53,588 nucleotides of DNA from positions 1-53,588 of the forward strand of contig JACRAZ010000052.1 in the NCBI GenBank assembly GCA_016213205.1. Direction: 5' to 3'. Positions 1-8,419 of the stretch are shown piece by piece. Both the position numbers and the translations under genes were made by a program. The DNA is from Burkholderiales bacterium (lineage in GTDB: Bacteria; Pseudomonadota; Gammaproteobacteria; Burkholderiales; Burkholderiaceae_C). How positions within the stretch are numbered: position 1 is the stretch's first letter; the number at the start of each line of letters is the position of its first letter. The notes beneath the pieces were generated by a model. The model was not told where the DNA came from, searched no databases, and saw only the letters and a list, made by a program, of their open reading frames with translations.

Positions 1-161
1 CCGAGAACCGCAGCGAAGTCAGCCGCAGGCTGACCGCCGGATTCGGCCCGCTGCGCACGCGGACCTTGGGGCTTGCACGCGCCGCACCTCGAACGCCTGC
101 TTTCCACACGCAGCGCCAAAGCCGGCAACGGGCCGACAGCAGTCTCTGCCAGAAACGCAAC

Positions 162-181
162 AGGCCCCGCAAGCGGGGCCT
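162..181 (-). terminator. Rho-independent-like terminator
   Basis: A perfect inverted repeat has 9-base arms (AGGCCCCGC / GCGGGGCCT) and a 2-base loop. It lies 54 bases past the stop of the small reverse-strand gene. Read on the reverse strand it is followed by a short T-containing stretch. Positions 1-161 otherwise show no convincing gene. Confidence 0.6.
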
Positions 182-234
182 GGCGACGAAGGCGACAGTC
201 GGCTGGCGGCCGACCATCGTGTGGGGGTGGCAGC

Positions 235-429
235 TCAGCTGCGCGGCGCGCGCTGGCCCACGATCACCACCTGCTGCACCGTCACCGGCTCGGCGGCTGC
301 GTAGGCGGCGTCCTGCTGGTAACCCACTGCCAGCTGCCCCAGGGCCGACAGCACCGAGAGGGTCATCACGGCGGCCAGGCCGAGCGAGGCGATCTGTTGG
401 CGGGCGGTGGAGAGGGTGATGCGGTTCAT
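235..429 (-). CDS. Small exported hypothetical protein (64 aa)
   Basis: I do not recognise a family. The 64-residue product starts MNRITLSTARQQ and has one hydrophobic stretch (about residues 14-34) resembling a signal peptide or single membrane anchor. A short Ala/Val-rich tail follows, ending in QRAPRS. The start at 429 is chosen because GAAGGAAG precedes it at good spacing; an upstream in-frame extension exists but is Arg-rich and lacks a ribosome site. It stands alone, with a hairpin terminator downstream and the DNR-like regulator gene upstream on the same strand. It could be a small envelope stress protein, but nothing in the sequence shows that. Confidence 0.6.
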   Translation of the reverse strand: MNRITLSTARQQIASLGLAAVMTLSVLSALGQLAVGYQQDAAYAAAEPVTVQQVVIVGQRAPRS

Positions 430-623
430 GGTGGCTTCCTTCAGTCGGTATCGTGTTTCGATGGTGTGACTGTAGGCAGCGCCTCCCGCGGCCGCGACCG
501 CATTGCGACGAAGCGCACGCGGCGCGGGACGAAGCGCTCGTTGCGTGGATCGGCGGTATCGGTGCACGCCGGTGGCGCCCGCCTCCCGGACGCCCGCCCA
601 GGTTGTGCCGGCTGCCGCGGCCG

Positions 624-1322
624 CTATTGCAGCGGGTAGGTGGACAGGCGCTGCACGTCCAGGATGCGGATGTCGCGCTTGTCGATCTCGATCAGGCCGG
701 CGGACTCCAGCTCATGCAGCACGCGCGAGAAGTACTCGGGCGTGAGCGACAGGCGCGAGGCGATCGTGGCCTTGCTCACCGGCAGCGAGACCGTGATGAT
801 CTCGTGGGTGGCGCAATCCTCCACCTCCTGCTCGCGCAGCAGGTAGCCGATCACGCGCTGCATGCCGCTGTGCAGGGCATAGGCCTCGACATCGTGCACC
901 AGGCCGTGCAGGCGGCGCGAGATGCCGGCCAGCATGCGCAGCGCGAACTTGGGCTCGGCCTCGATCTCGGTGAGCACGGCATGCTTCTTCACCGAGAGCA
1001 GCAGCGAATCGGTGAGCGCCTGCGCGTTCACGATGTAGGGGCGGCCGGTGAACATCAAGGCCTCGGCAAAGCTGTTGCCCGGCCCCACCAGCTCGATCAC
1101 CTTCTCCTGCCCGGCGGGGGAGATGGCGAACAGCTTCACCTGGCCCATCACCGTGACATGGAACTCCTCGCACGGCTGGCCCACGTGGAAGACCATTTCC
1201 CCCCGCGCAAGCCGGCGCAGCTGGCAGCCCTTGGCCAGGCGTTCCAGTTCGTCGGGCTTCATCTCGTTGAACAGGGGCAATACCGAGAGGTAGCGCGGCA
1301 GGTCAAAAGGGCGTGGATCCAT
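624..1322 (-). CDS. Crp/Fnr-family regulator, DNR-like
   Basis: A 232-residue transcription regulator. An N-terminal cyclic-nucleotide-binding-like beta-barrel spans about residues 15-135, followed by a dimerisation helix and a winged helix-turn-helix (about 155-225). The recognition helix carries the E-x-x-S-R pattern (PEYFSRVL) that reads TTGA half-sites in FNR relatives. The N terminus lacks the Cys cluster that binds the oxygen-sensing Fe-S centre in FNR. That makes a DNR/NNR-type nitric-oxide sensor more likely than an oxygen sensor. The ATG at 1322 is preferred because GGAG lies 11 bases upstream; an in-frame ATG at 1355 has no such site. A box TTGAC-N4-ATCAA lies 60 bp upstream, suggesting autoregulation. 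The nearby nnrS supports a role in nitrogen-oxide response. The exact subfamily is inferred. Confidence 0.85.
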   Translation of the reverse strand: MDPRPFDLPRYLSVLPLFNEMKPDELERLAKGCQLRRLARGEMVFHVGQPCEEFHVTVMGQVKLFAISPAGQEKVIELVGPGNSFAEALMFTGRPYIVNAQALTDSLLLSVKKHAVLTEIEAEPKFALRMLAGISRRLHGLVHDVEAYALHSGMQRVIGYLLREQEVEDCATHEIITVSLPVSKATIASRLSLTPEYFSRVLHELESAGLIEIDKRDIRILDVQRLSTYPLQ

Positions 1323-1352
1323 CGGTCCCGTACTCCGGCGCTGAGGCAAGCG

Positions 1353-1395
1353 CATTCTGGTGGGCCCCGTCCCATCCCGACTTGACCCCCATCAA
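1353..1395 (-). promoter_or_regulatory. FNR/DNR box and -10 of the regulator gene
   Basis: TTGAC-CCCC-ATCAA lies at 1382-1395 and differs from the FNR/DNR consensus TTGAT-N4-ATCAA at one base. A -10-like CAGAAT (reverse strand, 1353-1358) would place transcription start near 1346. The box centre is then at about -42, the usual class II activator position. This fits autoactivation of the DNR-like gene. The rest of the 296-base gap 1323-1618 holds only the inverted repeat at 1533-1548. Confidence 0.6.
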
Positions 1396-1532
1396 GGCAG
1401 GGCAGCAGCCCGGCCCGGCGCGCCCTTCGGACAGGGCCGCGCCCCCCCCTCGAATGGGTGCCGGGCCGGCCGGGCTCCGGCCGGTTTGCGCCCGCGCAAA
1501 CACGGCACTGGGTATGAGACCAGACTCAGATG

Positions 1533-1548
1533 CAGTTGGTTGCAACTG
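1533..1548. promoter_or_regulatory. Candidate operator, perfect inverted repeat
   Basis: CAGTTG-GTTG-CAACTG is a perfect 6-base inverted repeat with a 4-base spacer, 71 bp before the first gene of the secreted-protein operon. It looks like a dimeric regulator site. No cognate regulator can be named, and chance occurrence is possible. Confidence 0.3.
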
Positions 1549-1618
1549 GCACCGGTGGCCGCGCAGACCGAAGCAGCACCGGGCGACCGGAAGCGCCGTG
1601 TCCCCACAGGAGAGCAAC

Positions 1619-1963
1619 ATGACGAGCAAGCGCAGAACCCTCACGCTGATCAACGCGCTGGTGCTGGCCGCAGGGCTGGGTGCCGGTGCCGCGGTGCTGG
1701 CGGCACAGCCCTGGATCGGCGTGCCCTCGGCCACCGCCGCGCAGAAGCTGGTGGTCGCCGGCGGATCGCTCAGCCCCTGGCAGGCCGTGGTCGTGAAGGT
1801 GCGGCTGCCCTCGGGTGAGACGTCCACCCAATCAGCCACCGCCAATGCCACCGGCGCGCTGGCCGCCGAAATCACCACCAGCGCGGCGGGCACCTACCGG
1901 GTGGACGTGTTCGACACCGCCGGCCAGCGCCTGGGCGGCGGCGACTTCGTCGTCGCGCGTTGA
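1619..1963 (+). CDS. Small exported protein, first gene of cohesin/dockerin operon
   Basis: A 114-residue product with a basic N terminus (MTSKRRT) and a hydrophobic signal or anchor at about 8-29. A small beta-rich domain of about 70 residues follows, ending GGDFVVAR. The pattern (PWQAVVVKVRLPSG ... GTYRVDVFDTAGQRL) resembles an Ig-like or carboxypeptidase-regulatory-like sandwich, but I cannot assign a family. CAGGAG lies 9 bases before the ATG. The next gene starts 16 bp after the stop, so the two are probably co-transcribed. Its location suggests an accessory of the exported complex encoded downstream. Confidence 0.7.
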   Translation: MTSKRRTLTLINALVLAAGLGAGAAVLAAQPWIGVPSATAAQKLVVAGGSLSPWQAVVVKVRLPSGETSTQSATANATGALAAEITTSAAGTYRVDVFDTAGQRLGGGDFVVAR

Positions 1964-1979
1964 GCGAAGGCCGCGCACC

Positions 1980-3083
1980 ATGCAACGCCACCGCTTCACT
2001 CACCTGGCCGCGGCACTGCTGGCAGCGGGCGCGGCCCATGCTGCAGACACTGCCCCGGTGCCCGGCCGCCTGCTGGTGGTGGTGGCCGAAGGCAGCGGCG
2101 CGCAGATCCATGCGATCCAAGCCGACGGCAGCGGCCAGCGCGCGCTGACCGCCGGCCCCGGCGAGAACATGCAACCCGCGTGGTCGCCCGACGGCCGGCG
2201 CATCGCGTTCACCTCCACACGGCACGGTGCGAACAACACCGAGATCTACGTGATGGATGCCGACGGCAGCAACCCGCGGCGGCTGACCGACTCGGCGCTG
2301 TCCGACGATTCACCCGCCTGGTCGCCCGATGGCCGCCAGATCGCCTTCCGCTCCTACCGCGAGCGCCGGGCCGGCCTCTACGTGATGAACGCCGACGGCA
2401 GCAACCCGCGGCGGCTGGCCGCGCCCGAGGGCGACAAGGGCCGCCCGCGCTGGTCGCCCGACGGCCGGCACATCGCCTACGAGCTGTATGGCGACCTCGG
2501 CAAGATCGAGCTGCACGTGATGACGGCCGACGGCCAGTCCGACCGCAACATCTCGGCCCAGGCCACCCAGGACAAGCCGACGCAGCCCGTCTGGTCGCCC
2601 GATGGCCGCCAGCTCGCCTTCGTCTCGATCAAGTCCTACGGCGAGCACCACATCCATGTCGTCCCCGTGGATGGCGGCCCGGCCACCAGGCTCACCAACG
2701 CGGGCTTCGTCAGCAACCAGCCGGCCTGGTCGCCCGATGGAAAGCGCATCGCCTTCGTGTCCAACCGCTATGGCGACGTGCTCAGCCGCTCGGCCGGCGA
2801 CATCTACGTGATGAATGCCGACGGCAGCGGCACCGTGAACCTCACGCGCCACCCGGGGCCCGACGACGAGCCGAGCTGGTCGCCCGACGGCCGAACGATC
2901 CACTTCCTCAGCCTGCGCGACGGCCTCTCGCGGCTGTATGCCATCGACCTCGAAGGCGGGCCGGCCCGTGCCCTGAGCACGGCCACCGCCCAGGCACTGA
3001 TGCACACGCACGCGCCCGAACGGCCCGGCGACCCCGCGTCCAAGCAGGTCAGCCTCGTGCCCGCCGGCGCACCCCGCCCGTGA
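1980..3083 (+). CDS. Exported TolB-like beta-propeller protein
   Basis: A 367-residue protein with a signal peptide (about 1-22, cleavage near AHA-AD). Six PD40/WD40-like repeats carry the WSPDG motif at about residues 68, 114, 158, 205, 250 and 300. This is the TolB C-terminal type of six-bladed propeller. It lacks the N-terminal domain of true TolB and is not next to tolQRA or pal, so it is unlikely to be the housekeeping TolB. Such stand-alone propellers usually bind protein or carbohydrate in the periplasm or outside the cell. The start at 1980 follows GAAGG and gives an intact signal peptide. It lies 16 bp after the small exported protein gene and 17 bp before the dockerin-like protein gene, in one operon. 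Confidence 0.85.
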   Translation: MQRHRFTHLAAALLAAGAAHAADTAPVPGRLLVVVAEGSGAQIHAIQADGSGQRALTAGPGENMQPAWSPDGRRIAFTSTRHGANNTEIYVMDADGSNPRRLTDSALSDDSPAWSPDGRQIAFRSYRERRAGLYVMNADGSNPRRLAAPEGDKGRPRWSPDGRHIAYELYGDLGKIELHVMTADGQSDRNISAQATQDKPTQPVWSPDGRQLAFVSIKSYGEHHIHVVPVDGGPATRLTNAGFVSNQPAWSPDGKRIAFVSNRYGDVLSRSAGDIYVMNADGSGTVNLTRHPGPDDEPSWSPDGRTIHFLSLRDGLSRLYAIDLEGGPARALSTATAQALMHTHAPERPGDPASKQVSLVPAGAPRP

Positions 3084-3100
3084 ATTCAGGAGAGACAACC

Positions 3101-4945
3101 ATGACGAACAGTTCCCCCCTTCATCGCCCGATGCTGCGCAGCCTCGCGCTGGCGTGCACGCTGGCCCTGGGCGCGGCCCAAGCCGGCACGGTGACCTATA
3201 CGCTCGATGCCGATTTCGACCTCGGCACCCTGCTGAACCTGAACCACAACGCGCCCAACAGCAACCAGCTGCAGCTCAACGTCATCGGCTCGGGCTTCCC
3301 GCTGCTGTGGATCGCCAATGCGGGCGAGCACACGCTGTCGAAGTTCGACACCACGCAGATCGGCGCCTCGCCGGGCCGTGAGGTGGCGCGCTACTACACC
3401 TGGTTCAGCAACCAGGGCCCGACCAACTACGCCTGGTCCGGGCCGGCGCCCTCGCGCACCGCGATGGACATCGACGGCAATGCCTATGTGCTGAACCGCC
3501 ACTTCGACGGCCGCTCGGCCGTGCTGATCAAGATCCTGGCCAACGGCTTCATCGACCGCAACGGCAACGGCGTGGTCGACACCTCGTTCGATGCCGACAG
3601 CAACGGCAGCATCCAGTCCAGCGAGATGAAGTCGATGATCGACCTCAACGGCAACGGCGTGATCGATTGCCCGCAAAGCGCGCCCTACACCGGCTGCGAG
3701 ATCGGCGACGAACGCGTCGCATGGGCGGTGCGCGTGCCCGATGGCGTCGGCGCGCCGCTGCGCAACGGCCGCCTGGGCCGCGCGCTGTGCATGGGCAAGG
3801 ACGGCCACCTGTGGGTCGGCCTGTTCAACGACGGCGCCTACTACAAGGTGAGCAGCGTGGACGGCCACACCCTGGCCGGCCCGGTGGGCGTGCCCAACGT
3901 CACGCCCTACGGCTGCCTGATCGACCAGAACGGCACGCTCTGGAGCGCCGGCCTGGGCAGCTACCTGGGCAAGATCACCGGCACCGACACGGCCGGCCCC
4001 TACAGCGCCAGTAGCTACTACCACGGCAACTACGGCAGCAACTACGGCATCGCGCTGGGCAAGGCCGCGGGTGACGGCCACACCATGGTCTACCTCGGCG
4101 GCACCGGCTACAGCTACCTGCAGTTCGACTCGGCCACCAACACCTTCAGCGTGCCGGCCAGCATGTACACCTCGACCTACGCCACCAACGTGGACGGCTC
4201 GGGCAACATCCTGGTCAGCAAGGTCAACGGCGGCATCGCGAAGTTCAACGCCAACGGCGGGCTGATCTACGACAAGCCCCCGCAGGCCAACACCGCCACC
4301 GACAGCCGCGGCGTGATGCCCGACGCCAACAACGACATCTGGCAGGTGGCCCTGGGCACCAGCCGGGTCTCGAAGTACGAAGGCGTGGCCGGCGGCGCGC
4401 TCGGCGTGCTGAACACCGGCAACTCGCCCTACACCTACTCCGACGCCTCCGGCTTTGCCGCGGCCAACATCACGGTGCAGACCGGCACCTGGACGGTGGT
4501 GCAAGATGGTGGCGCCGCCGGCACGCCCTGGGGCACCGTGTCCTGGAACGCCAGCCTGCCCGCCGGCGCCAGCGTGAGCGTGAAGGTGCGAACCGCCGAC
4601 ACCGTGCCCGCGCTGCAGGGCCAGAGTTTCGCGGACGTGAGCAACGGCGTCGCGTTCAGCGCCTTCGGCAAGTACCTGGAAGCCCAGGTGCGGCTGACGG
4701 CCAACAGCCTCGGCGCCTCGCCGGTGCTGCAGGACATCACCATCGCCAGCGTGCTGCAGGAGAAGTGCGACATCGACCAGGACGGCGACGTCGACATCAA
4801 CGACATCAACGCGATCCTGGCCGCCCGCAACAAGACCGTGCCGCCCGCCAACCCGGCGCTGGACATCGACGGCAACGGCGTGATCAACGTCAACGACTCG
4901 CGCGGCTGCGTGCTCAAGTGCACGCGCCCGAAGTGCGCCCCGTGA
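3101..4945 (+). CDS. Secreted propeller-like protein with C-terminal dockerin-like domain
   Basis: A 614-residue exported protein with a signal peptide at about 1-28. Residues about 30-440 contain repeated aromatic/Gly motifs typical of NHL/SMP-30-like propellers, with an insert of EF-hand-like Ca sites (DRNGNGVVD, DADSNGS, DLNGNGVID). Residues about 556-614 hold two Ca-loop plus helix repeats, DIDQDGDVDIND and DIDGNGVINVND, with Asp/Asn at loop positions 1, 3, 5 and 12. This is the layout of a type I dockerin. Three Cys follow near the end. AGGAGAG precedes the ATG. It has no PEP-CTERM signal, so it should be released unless held by a partner. The next gene encodes a cohesin-like, PEP-CTERM-anchored protein, which would be that partner. 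The pairing is inferred. Confidence 0.8.
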   Translation: MTNSSPLHRPMLRSLALACTLALGAAQAGTVTYTLDADFDLGTLLNLNHNAPNSNQLQLNVIGSGFPLLWIANAGEHTLSKFDTTQIGASPGREVARYYTWFSNQGPTNYAWSGPAPSRTAMDIDGNAYVLNRHFDGRSAVLIKILANGFIDRNGNGVVDTSFDADSNGSIQSSEMKSMIDLNGNGVIDCPQSAPYTGCEIGDERVAWAVRVPDGVGAPLRNGRLGRALCMGKDGHLWVGLFNDGAYYKVSSVDGHTLAGPVGVPNVTPYGCLIDQNGTLWSAGLGSYLGKITGTDTAGPYSASSYYHGNYGSNYGIALGKAAGDGHTMVYLGGTGYSYLQFDSATNTFSVPASMYTSTYATNVDGSGNILVSKVNGGIAKFNANGGLIYDKPPQANTATDSRGVMPDANNDIWQVALGTSRVSKYEGVAGGALGVLNTGNSPYTYSDASGFAAANITVQTGTWTVVQDGGAAGTPWGTVSWNASLPAGASVSVKVRTADTVPALQGQSFADVSNGVAFSAFGKYLEAQVRLTANSLGASPVLQDITIASVLQEKCDIDQDGDVDINDINAILAARNKTVPPANPALDIDGNGVINVNDSRGCVLKCTRPKCAP

Positions 4946-4991
4946 GCGGCGAGCCCGCCGTGACCCCCACAGCCCGATAGGAGCAAACACC

Positions 4992-5561
4992 ATGAGACTG
5001 ACAACCCTGGCCAGCGCCACCGCCCTGCTGGGCGGCCTGATGCTGACGGCCGGCCCGGCATCGGCGGCCGCGACGATCTACTTCACCGGCGGCGGTGCCT
5101 TCACCGCCGGCAGCAGCGTCAGCGTGGACGTGATGGTGGGCAACCTGCCCGCCGGCGAGGCGGTGACCGCCTTCGACATCGACGTCGGCTACGACGGCAC
5201 GATGCTGAGCTTCTTCGATGTGTTCTTCGACGTGCAGCTCGGCGACAGCCTGCTGGGCGAGGCGATCGAAGGCGCCACGGGCAGCAGCCCCGGGCTGGTG
5301 GACCTGTTCTCGCTGTCGCTGCTGACGGACGCCGAACTGGTGGCCCTGCAGGCCGGTGGTCCGGTGCACCTGGCATCGCTGCAGTTCACCGCGCTGACCG
5401 ATGGCGACACCAGCGGCATGAGCTTCATGAACTGGGGCCCGTTCAACGACGTGAAGGGCGTGGGCAACAAGATCCTGATCGGACAGGTGCCCGAGCCAGC
5501 GAGCTTCGGCCTCGCCGCGCTGGCCCTGCTGGGCCTCGGCCTGACGCGCCGGCGCGCCTAG
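4992..5561 (+). CDS. PEP-CTERM protein with cohesin-like domain
   Basis: A 189-residue protein with a signal peptide at about 1-26. A beta-sandwich at about 28-155 shows cohesin hallmarks: an early strand after AGSSVSVDVMVGNLP, the AFDIDVGYDGTMLSF core, and a late strand ASLQFTALTDGD. The C terminus is a complete PEP-CTERM signal: VPEPAS at about 166, a hydrophobic helix, then TRRRA. This is recognised by exosortase in the inner membrane, so the protein should be processed and sent to the surface or exopolysaccharide. GGAGC precedes the ATG. It is the last gene of the operon, followed by a strong hairpin. The cohesin assignment rests on pattern reading, not a profile search. The exosortase itself is not in the window. 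Confidence 0.8.
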   Translation: MRLTTLASATALLGGLMLTAGPASAAATIYFTGGGAFTAGSSVSVDVMVGNLPAGEAVTAFDIDVGYDGTMLSFFDVFFDVQLGDSLLGEAIEGATGSSPGLVDLFSLSLLTDAELVALQAGGPVHLASLQFTALTDGDTSGMSFMNWGPFNDVKGVGNKILIGQVPEPASFGLAALALLGLGLTRRRA

Positions 5562-5572
5562 CGTTCAAATGA

Positions 5573-5596
5573 AACGGCCGCCAGGTGGCGGCCGTT
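5573..5596. terminator. Bidirectional hairpin terminator
   Basis: AACGGCCGCC-AGGT-GGCGGCCGTT has perfect 10-base arms. It sits between the convergent stops of the PEP-CTERM gene (5561) and nnrS (5616). AAA on the left and TTG on the right flank the stem, so it can serve both strands. Confidence 0.75.
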
Positions 5597-5615
5597 GCCA
5601 CGCCGCTGCGCGGGG

Positions 5616-6935
5616 TCAGCCGGGACGGCCATCCACGCGCGGCTGCAGGAACCAGCGGCCGTAGCGCAGCGCCCAGGCGCCCACGGCCGCCAGCCAGCAC
5701 TGGGCGGCAAACAGCGTCAGCGGCGTGCCCGCGGCTGGCAGCAGCGCCGCGGCCACGCGCGCCACCACGCCCGCCTGCAGGGCCCAGAACATGGCCCAGG
5801 CCCAGTTGTCGGCCACCAGCGTGCGGCCGGAATGGCCACAGGCCACGCGCGTGGCCATGGCCACCAGCGTGCTGCCCAGGTAGCCCATGGTCAGCGCGTG
5901 CAGCGGGGCCAGGCCCAGCGAGAGCTGGCCCTCGGTGAGGCTCATCAGCGCGTGCGACACCCCGCCCAGCGTGAAGGCCACGCCGAGCCAGAAGAAGCCC
6001 ATGTGCAACATGGCCAGCAGCCGGATGCGCAGGCTCTGCACCAGGCCCCAGCGCAGCGCCAGCCACAGCAGCAAGGCACCGGCGGGCAGCTCGGTGGCCG
6101 CACGCAAGGCCGCCGGTGCGGCCGGCAGGCTGCCGCCGCCCAGCACCTCGGCCACCGCAAACGGGGCCTGAATGCCCACCAGCAGCGCCAGGATGCCCAG
6201 CAGCGCACGCGGCTTCCAGGCGTCCAGCGCGGGCACGGCGGCGGCGGTGAAGAAGGGGATCATGCGGTGCGCCACGGTGGCGAACACCAGCGCAAAGCAA
6301 CCCCACAGGGCCCCGTGCACCGCGGCGCGGGCCAGCAGGTCGCGCTGCAGCACCACGGCCACCGCGGCCACCCACAGCGCCACCGCGCCCACCGCGCAGC
6401 CCAGCACCACCAGGCGCGCGTGGTCACGGTCGGCCACGGGGCTGTCCAGCGTCATCAACCCGAACAGGCCGGTGGCCAGCGCCAGCCCCACCGCCACCGC
6501 GGCCAGGCCCAGGCCGGCCAGCGCGGCCGAGGCATGGAAGCCCACCAGCGCCAGCAGCCAGCCGGCGAGCATCACGCCGGTGGGCACCAGCAGCTGGCGC
6601 GCCGGCATGGCCGGCAGGCCCAGCCAGCGCGGCCCGGCGGTGAACAGGAAGCCGACAAAGAAGAAGGGCATGAAGCCGAAGGCCATCAGCAGCGCATGCG
6701 CGGTGCTCGGGCTCACGCTCCAGGGCACGGCGATGCCGGTGGCGCGTGCCAGCAGCGAGGCGCCCCACCACAGCGCGCTCATGGCCAGCATCAGCGCTCC
6801 GGCGAAGAAGCCCAGCCGGTGGGGTGCGTTCAGCAGGCGGGCCAGGTGCGGCGAAGCCGCCGCGGACCGGCGGCGCGAACGGCCGCCGAAACTGCCGGAA
6901 GGCAGGCCGGCCGGAGCCGGTTGCACGGGCATCAT
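5616..6935 (-). CDS. nnrS: NnrS family membrane protein
   Basis: A 439-residue integral membrane protein with about 12 hydrophobic segments. It matches NnrS, a haem/copper membrane protein linked to nitric-oxide stress and denitrification. The characteristic start of the fold (HRLGFFAGALMLAMSALWWG) and the later AFGFMPFFFVGFLFTAGPRW and HMGFFWLGVAF segments are present. Of two adjacent ATGs at 6935 and 6932, the first is taken, nine bases after AGGAG. It lies 28 bp downstream of the nitronate monooxygenase-like gene and is probably co-transcribed from the promoter with the FNR-like box near 8300. This matches known control of nnrS by NNR/DNR regulators. No nitrite or nitric-oxide reductase genes are in the window. 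Confidence 0.9.
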   Translation of the reverse strand: MMPVQPAPAGLPSGSFGGRSRRRSAAASPHLARLLNAPHRLGFFAGALMLAMSALWWGASLLARATGIAVPWSVSPSTAHALLMAFGFMPFFFVGFLFTAGPRWLGLPAMPARQLLVPTGVMLAGWLLALVGFHASAALAGLGLAAVAVGLALATGLFGLMTLDSPVADRDHARLVVLGCAVGAVALWVAAVAVVLQRDLLARAAVHGALWGCFALVFATVAHRMIPFFTAAAVPALDAWKPRALLGILALLVGIQAPFAVAEVLGGGSLPAAPAALRAATELPAGALLLWLALRWGLVQSLRIRLLAMLHMGFFWLGVAFTLGGVSHALMSLTEGQLSLGLAPLHALTMGYLGSTLVAMATRVACGHSGRTLVADNWAWAMFWALQAGVVARVAAALLPAAGTPLTLFAAQCWLAAVGAWALRYGRWFLQPRVDGRPG

Positions 6936-6963
6936 CACGTCAAACTCCTGAGAGACAAGGAAT

Positions 6964-8211
6964 TCATGTCGGCAGCGGCTGCGGCACCGGCACACCACGG
7001 GTGAGCAGGCGTTCCATCAGCTCCCGCACACTGCGGATCTGGGCCCCGAACGGCAGCGCGCCGGCACCCCGGAAATACAGGCCCTTCTTCAGGTCGCCCC
7101 GCAGCGCGGCGGCGAGCTGGTTGTCGATGCAGAACTGGCCCCAGTCCTTCAGCCCGTCGCGCAGGCCGCACTGGGCCAGGCAGTCGAAGGCCTTGGTGCA
7201 GCGCGCCTTCACGTGCGCCACTGCCTGCAGCTTCGGCTCGATCTTCAGGTAGGCCTTCAGCCAGGGCGTGGCCACCGCGCGCGCCGGCAGGCCGGCCACG
7301 CTGGTGAACTCGATCACGTCCTCCTCGCACGCTTCGGCCAGCACACGCTTGAAACCCTCGCTCGCGTCGCCCTCGGTGGTGACGGCGAACGGCGTGCCCA
7401 GCTGCGCCGCCGCCGCGCCCAGGGATTGCAAGCGCGCGATGTCCTCGCAGCTGCGGATGCCGCCGGCAGCGATGAGCGGCAGCTCGCGCTCCAGGCCGGC
7501 CTTGCGCAGGAAGTCCAGCGATTCCGGGATCACCCGCTCGAACTCGAAGCGCGGGTCGCCCAGGTCGGCGATGCGCGCGGCGCCCAGGTGGCCGCCGGCC
7601 AGGCGCGGGTGCTCGATGACGATGGCATCGGGCAGCCGCTTCTTGCGCTCCCACTTCTTCACCAGCAGGGCCACCCCGCGTGCATCGCTGAGGATGGGCA
7701 CCAGCAGCTTGTCCGGGTGCTCGGCCGCCAGGTCCGGCAGGTCCAGCGGCAGGCCGGCGCCCACCACCACCATGTCCACGCCCGCTTCCAGCGAGCGTTT
7801 GACGTAGGCCGCGTAGTCGCTGACCGCGCGCATCACGTTCATCGCGATCAGGCCCAGGCCACCCGAGGCCGCGCGCGCGGCCTTCACCTCGCGCTCCAGC
7901 GCCTCGAGGTTGGCGGCGTCAATCTGGGCCTTGGTGTCGGCATCCATGCCCGTGCGCGCAGCCAGGCCCTGGGTGCGCGCCATCAGGTCCGGGTGGTGGC
8001 GGCGCAGGTCCACCGAGCTCAGCGTGCCCACGCCGCCCATCGCGGCCACCGCGCCGGCCAGCCGGTGCGCCGACACGCCCACGCCCATGCCGCCCTGCAC
8101 GATGGGCAGCAGCGCGCGGCCGGCCAGCATCAGCGGGCGCAGGCCGCTGGCGCCAAGCGCGGGCAACAGGTCGGGCAGGATGCCCGAGGGCTGGGACGGG
8201 GGGGTCGACAT
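6964..8211 (-). CDS. Nitronate monooxygenase-like FMN enzyme
   Basis: A 415-residue TIM-barrel flavoprotein of the 2-nitropropane dioxygenase/nitronate monooxygenase family. Visible features are the FMN-binding start IVQGGMGVGVSAHRLAGAVA, the HLGAARIADLGDP region in the middle, and the phosphate-binding AAGGIRSCEDIARLQSLGAAA followed by GTPFAVTTEGDAS. A C-terminal segment with four Cys (CTKAFDCLAQCG and FCID) is typical of this bacterial subgroup. It should oxidise nitronates or a related substrate with FMN; enoyl-ACP reductases of the FabK type share the fold. It sits upstream of nnrS in a probable two-gene operon, so detoxification under nitrosative conditions is a reasonable guess. No strong ribosome site precedes the ATG. 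Confidence 0.85.
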   Translation of the reverse strand: MSTPPSQPSGILPDLLPALGASGLRPLMLAGRALLPIVQGGMGVGVSAHRLAGAVAAMGGVGTLSSVDLRRHHPDLMARTQGLAARTGMDADTKAQIDAANLEALEREVKAARAASGGLGLIAMNVMRAVSDYAAYVKRSLEAGVDMVVVGAGLPLDLPDLAAEHPDKLLVPILSDARGVALLVKKWERKKRLPDAIVIEHPRLAGGHLGAARIADLGDPRFEFERVIPESLDFLRKAGLERELPLIAAGGIRSCEDIARLQSLGAAAAQLGTPFAVTTEGDASEGFKRVLAEACEEDVIEFTSVAGLPARAVATPWLKAYLKIEPKLQAVAHVKARCTKAFDCLAQCGLRDGLKDWGQFCIDNQLAAALRGDLKKGLYFRGAGALPFGAQIRSVRELMERLLTRGVPVPQPLPT

Positions 8212-8293
8212 GCGGCGGAGGCCGGCAGCGGCAAGGTCCGGCCGGGCAAGAAACGGGCAGCGCGCAGGCTATGCCGGCACCGGGCCGGTAGGC

Positions 8294-8307
8294 TTGACGC
8301 GCGTCAG
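8294..8307 (-). promoter_or_regulatory. FNR/DNR-like box before nmo-nnrS
   Basis: TTGAC-GCGC-GTCAG is a near-palindrome matching TTGAY-N4-RTCAA except for the last base. Its centre is at 8300.5. A weak -10-like TAGCCT (reverse strand, 8266-8271) would place the start near 8259, giving the class II distance of about -41.5. The 283-base gap 8212-8494 holds this box and the repeat element at 8420-8493. Confidence 0.5.
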
Positions 8308-8419
8308 GGTTTACGCGAATCCGCGATGCTAGGGGAAACCCGCGACTGACGGGTGCCCAAAACTGTCGCCCAGGTGCCGGGGCCCCGCGAGTGGAGGGGG
8401 CGCATTAGCATCGCGCCAT

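Noticed and set aside
1..161. Open frames at the left edge (both strands)
   Set aside because: Short, Arg/Ala-rich, no recognisable motif and no visible start; cannot be supported.
3086..5020. Antisense frame of about 640 residues over the dockerin-like protein gene
   Set aside because: Val/Ala/His/Asp-rich mirror of the real gene; no ribosome site and no recognisable domain.
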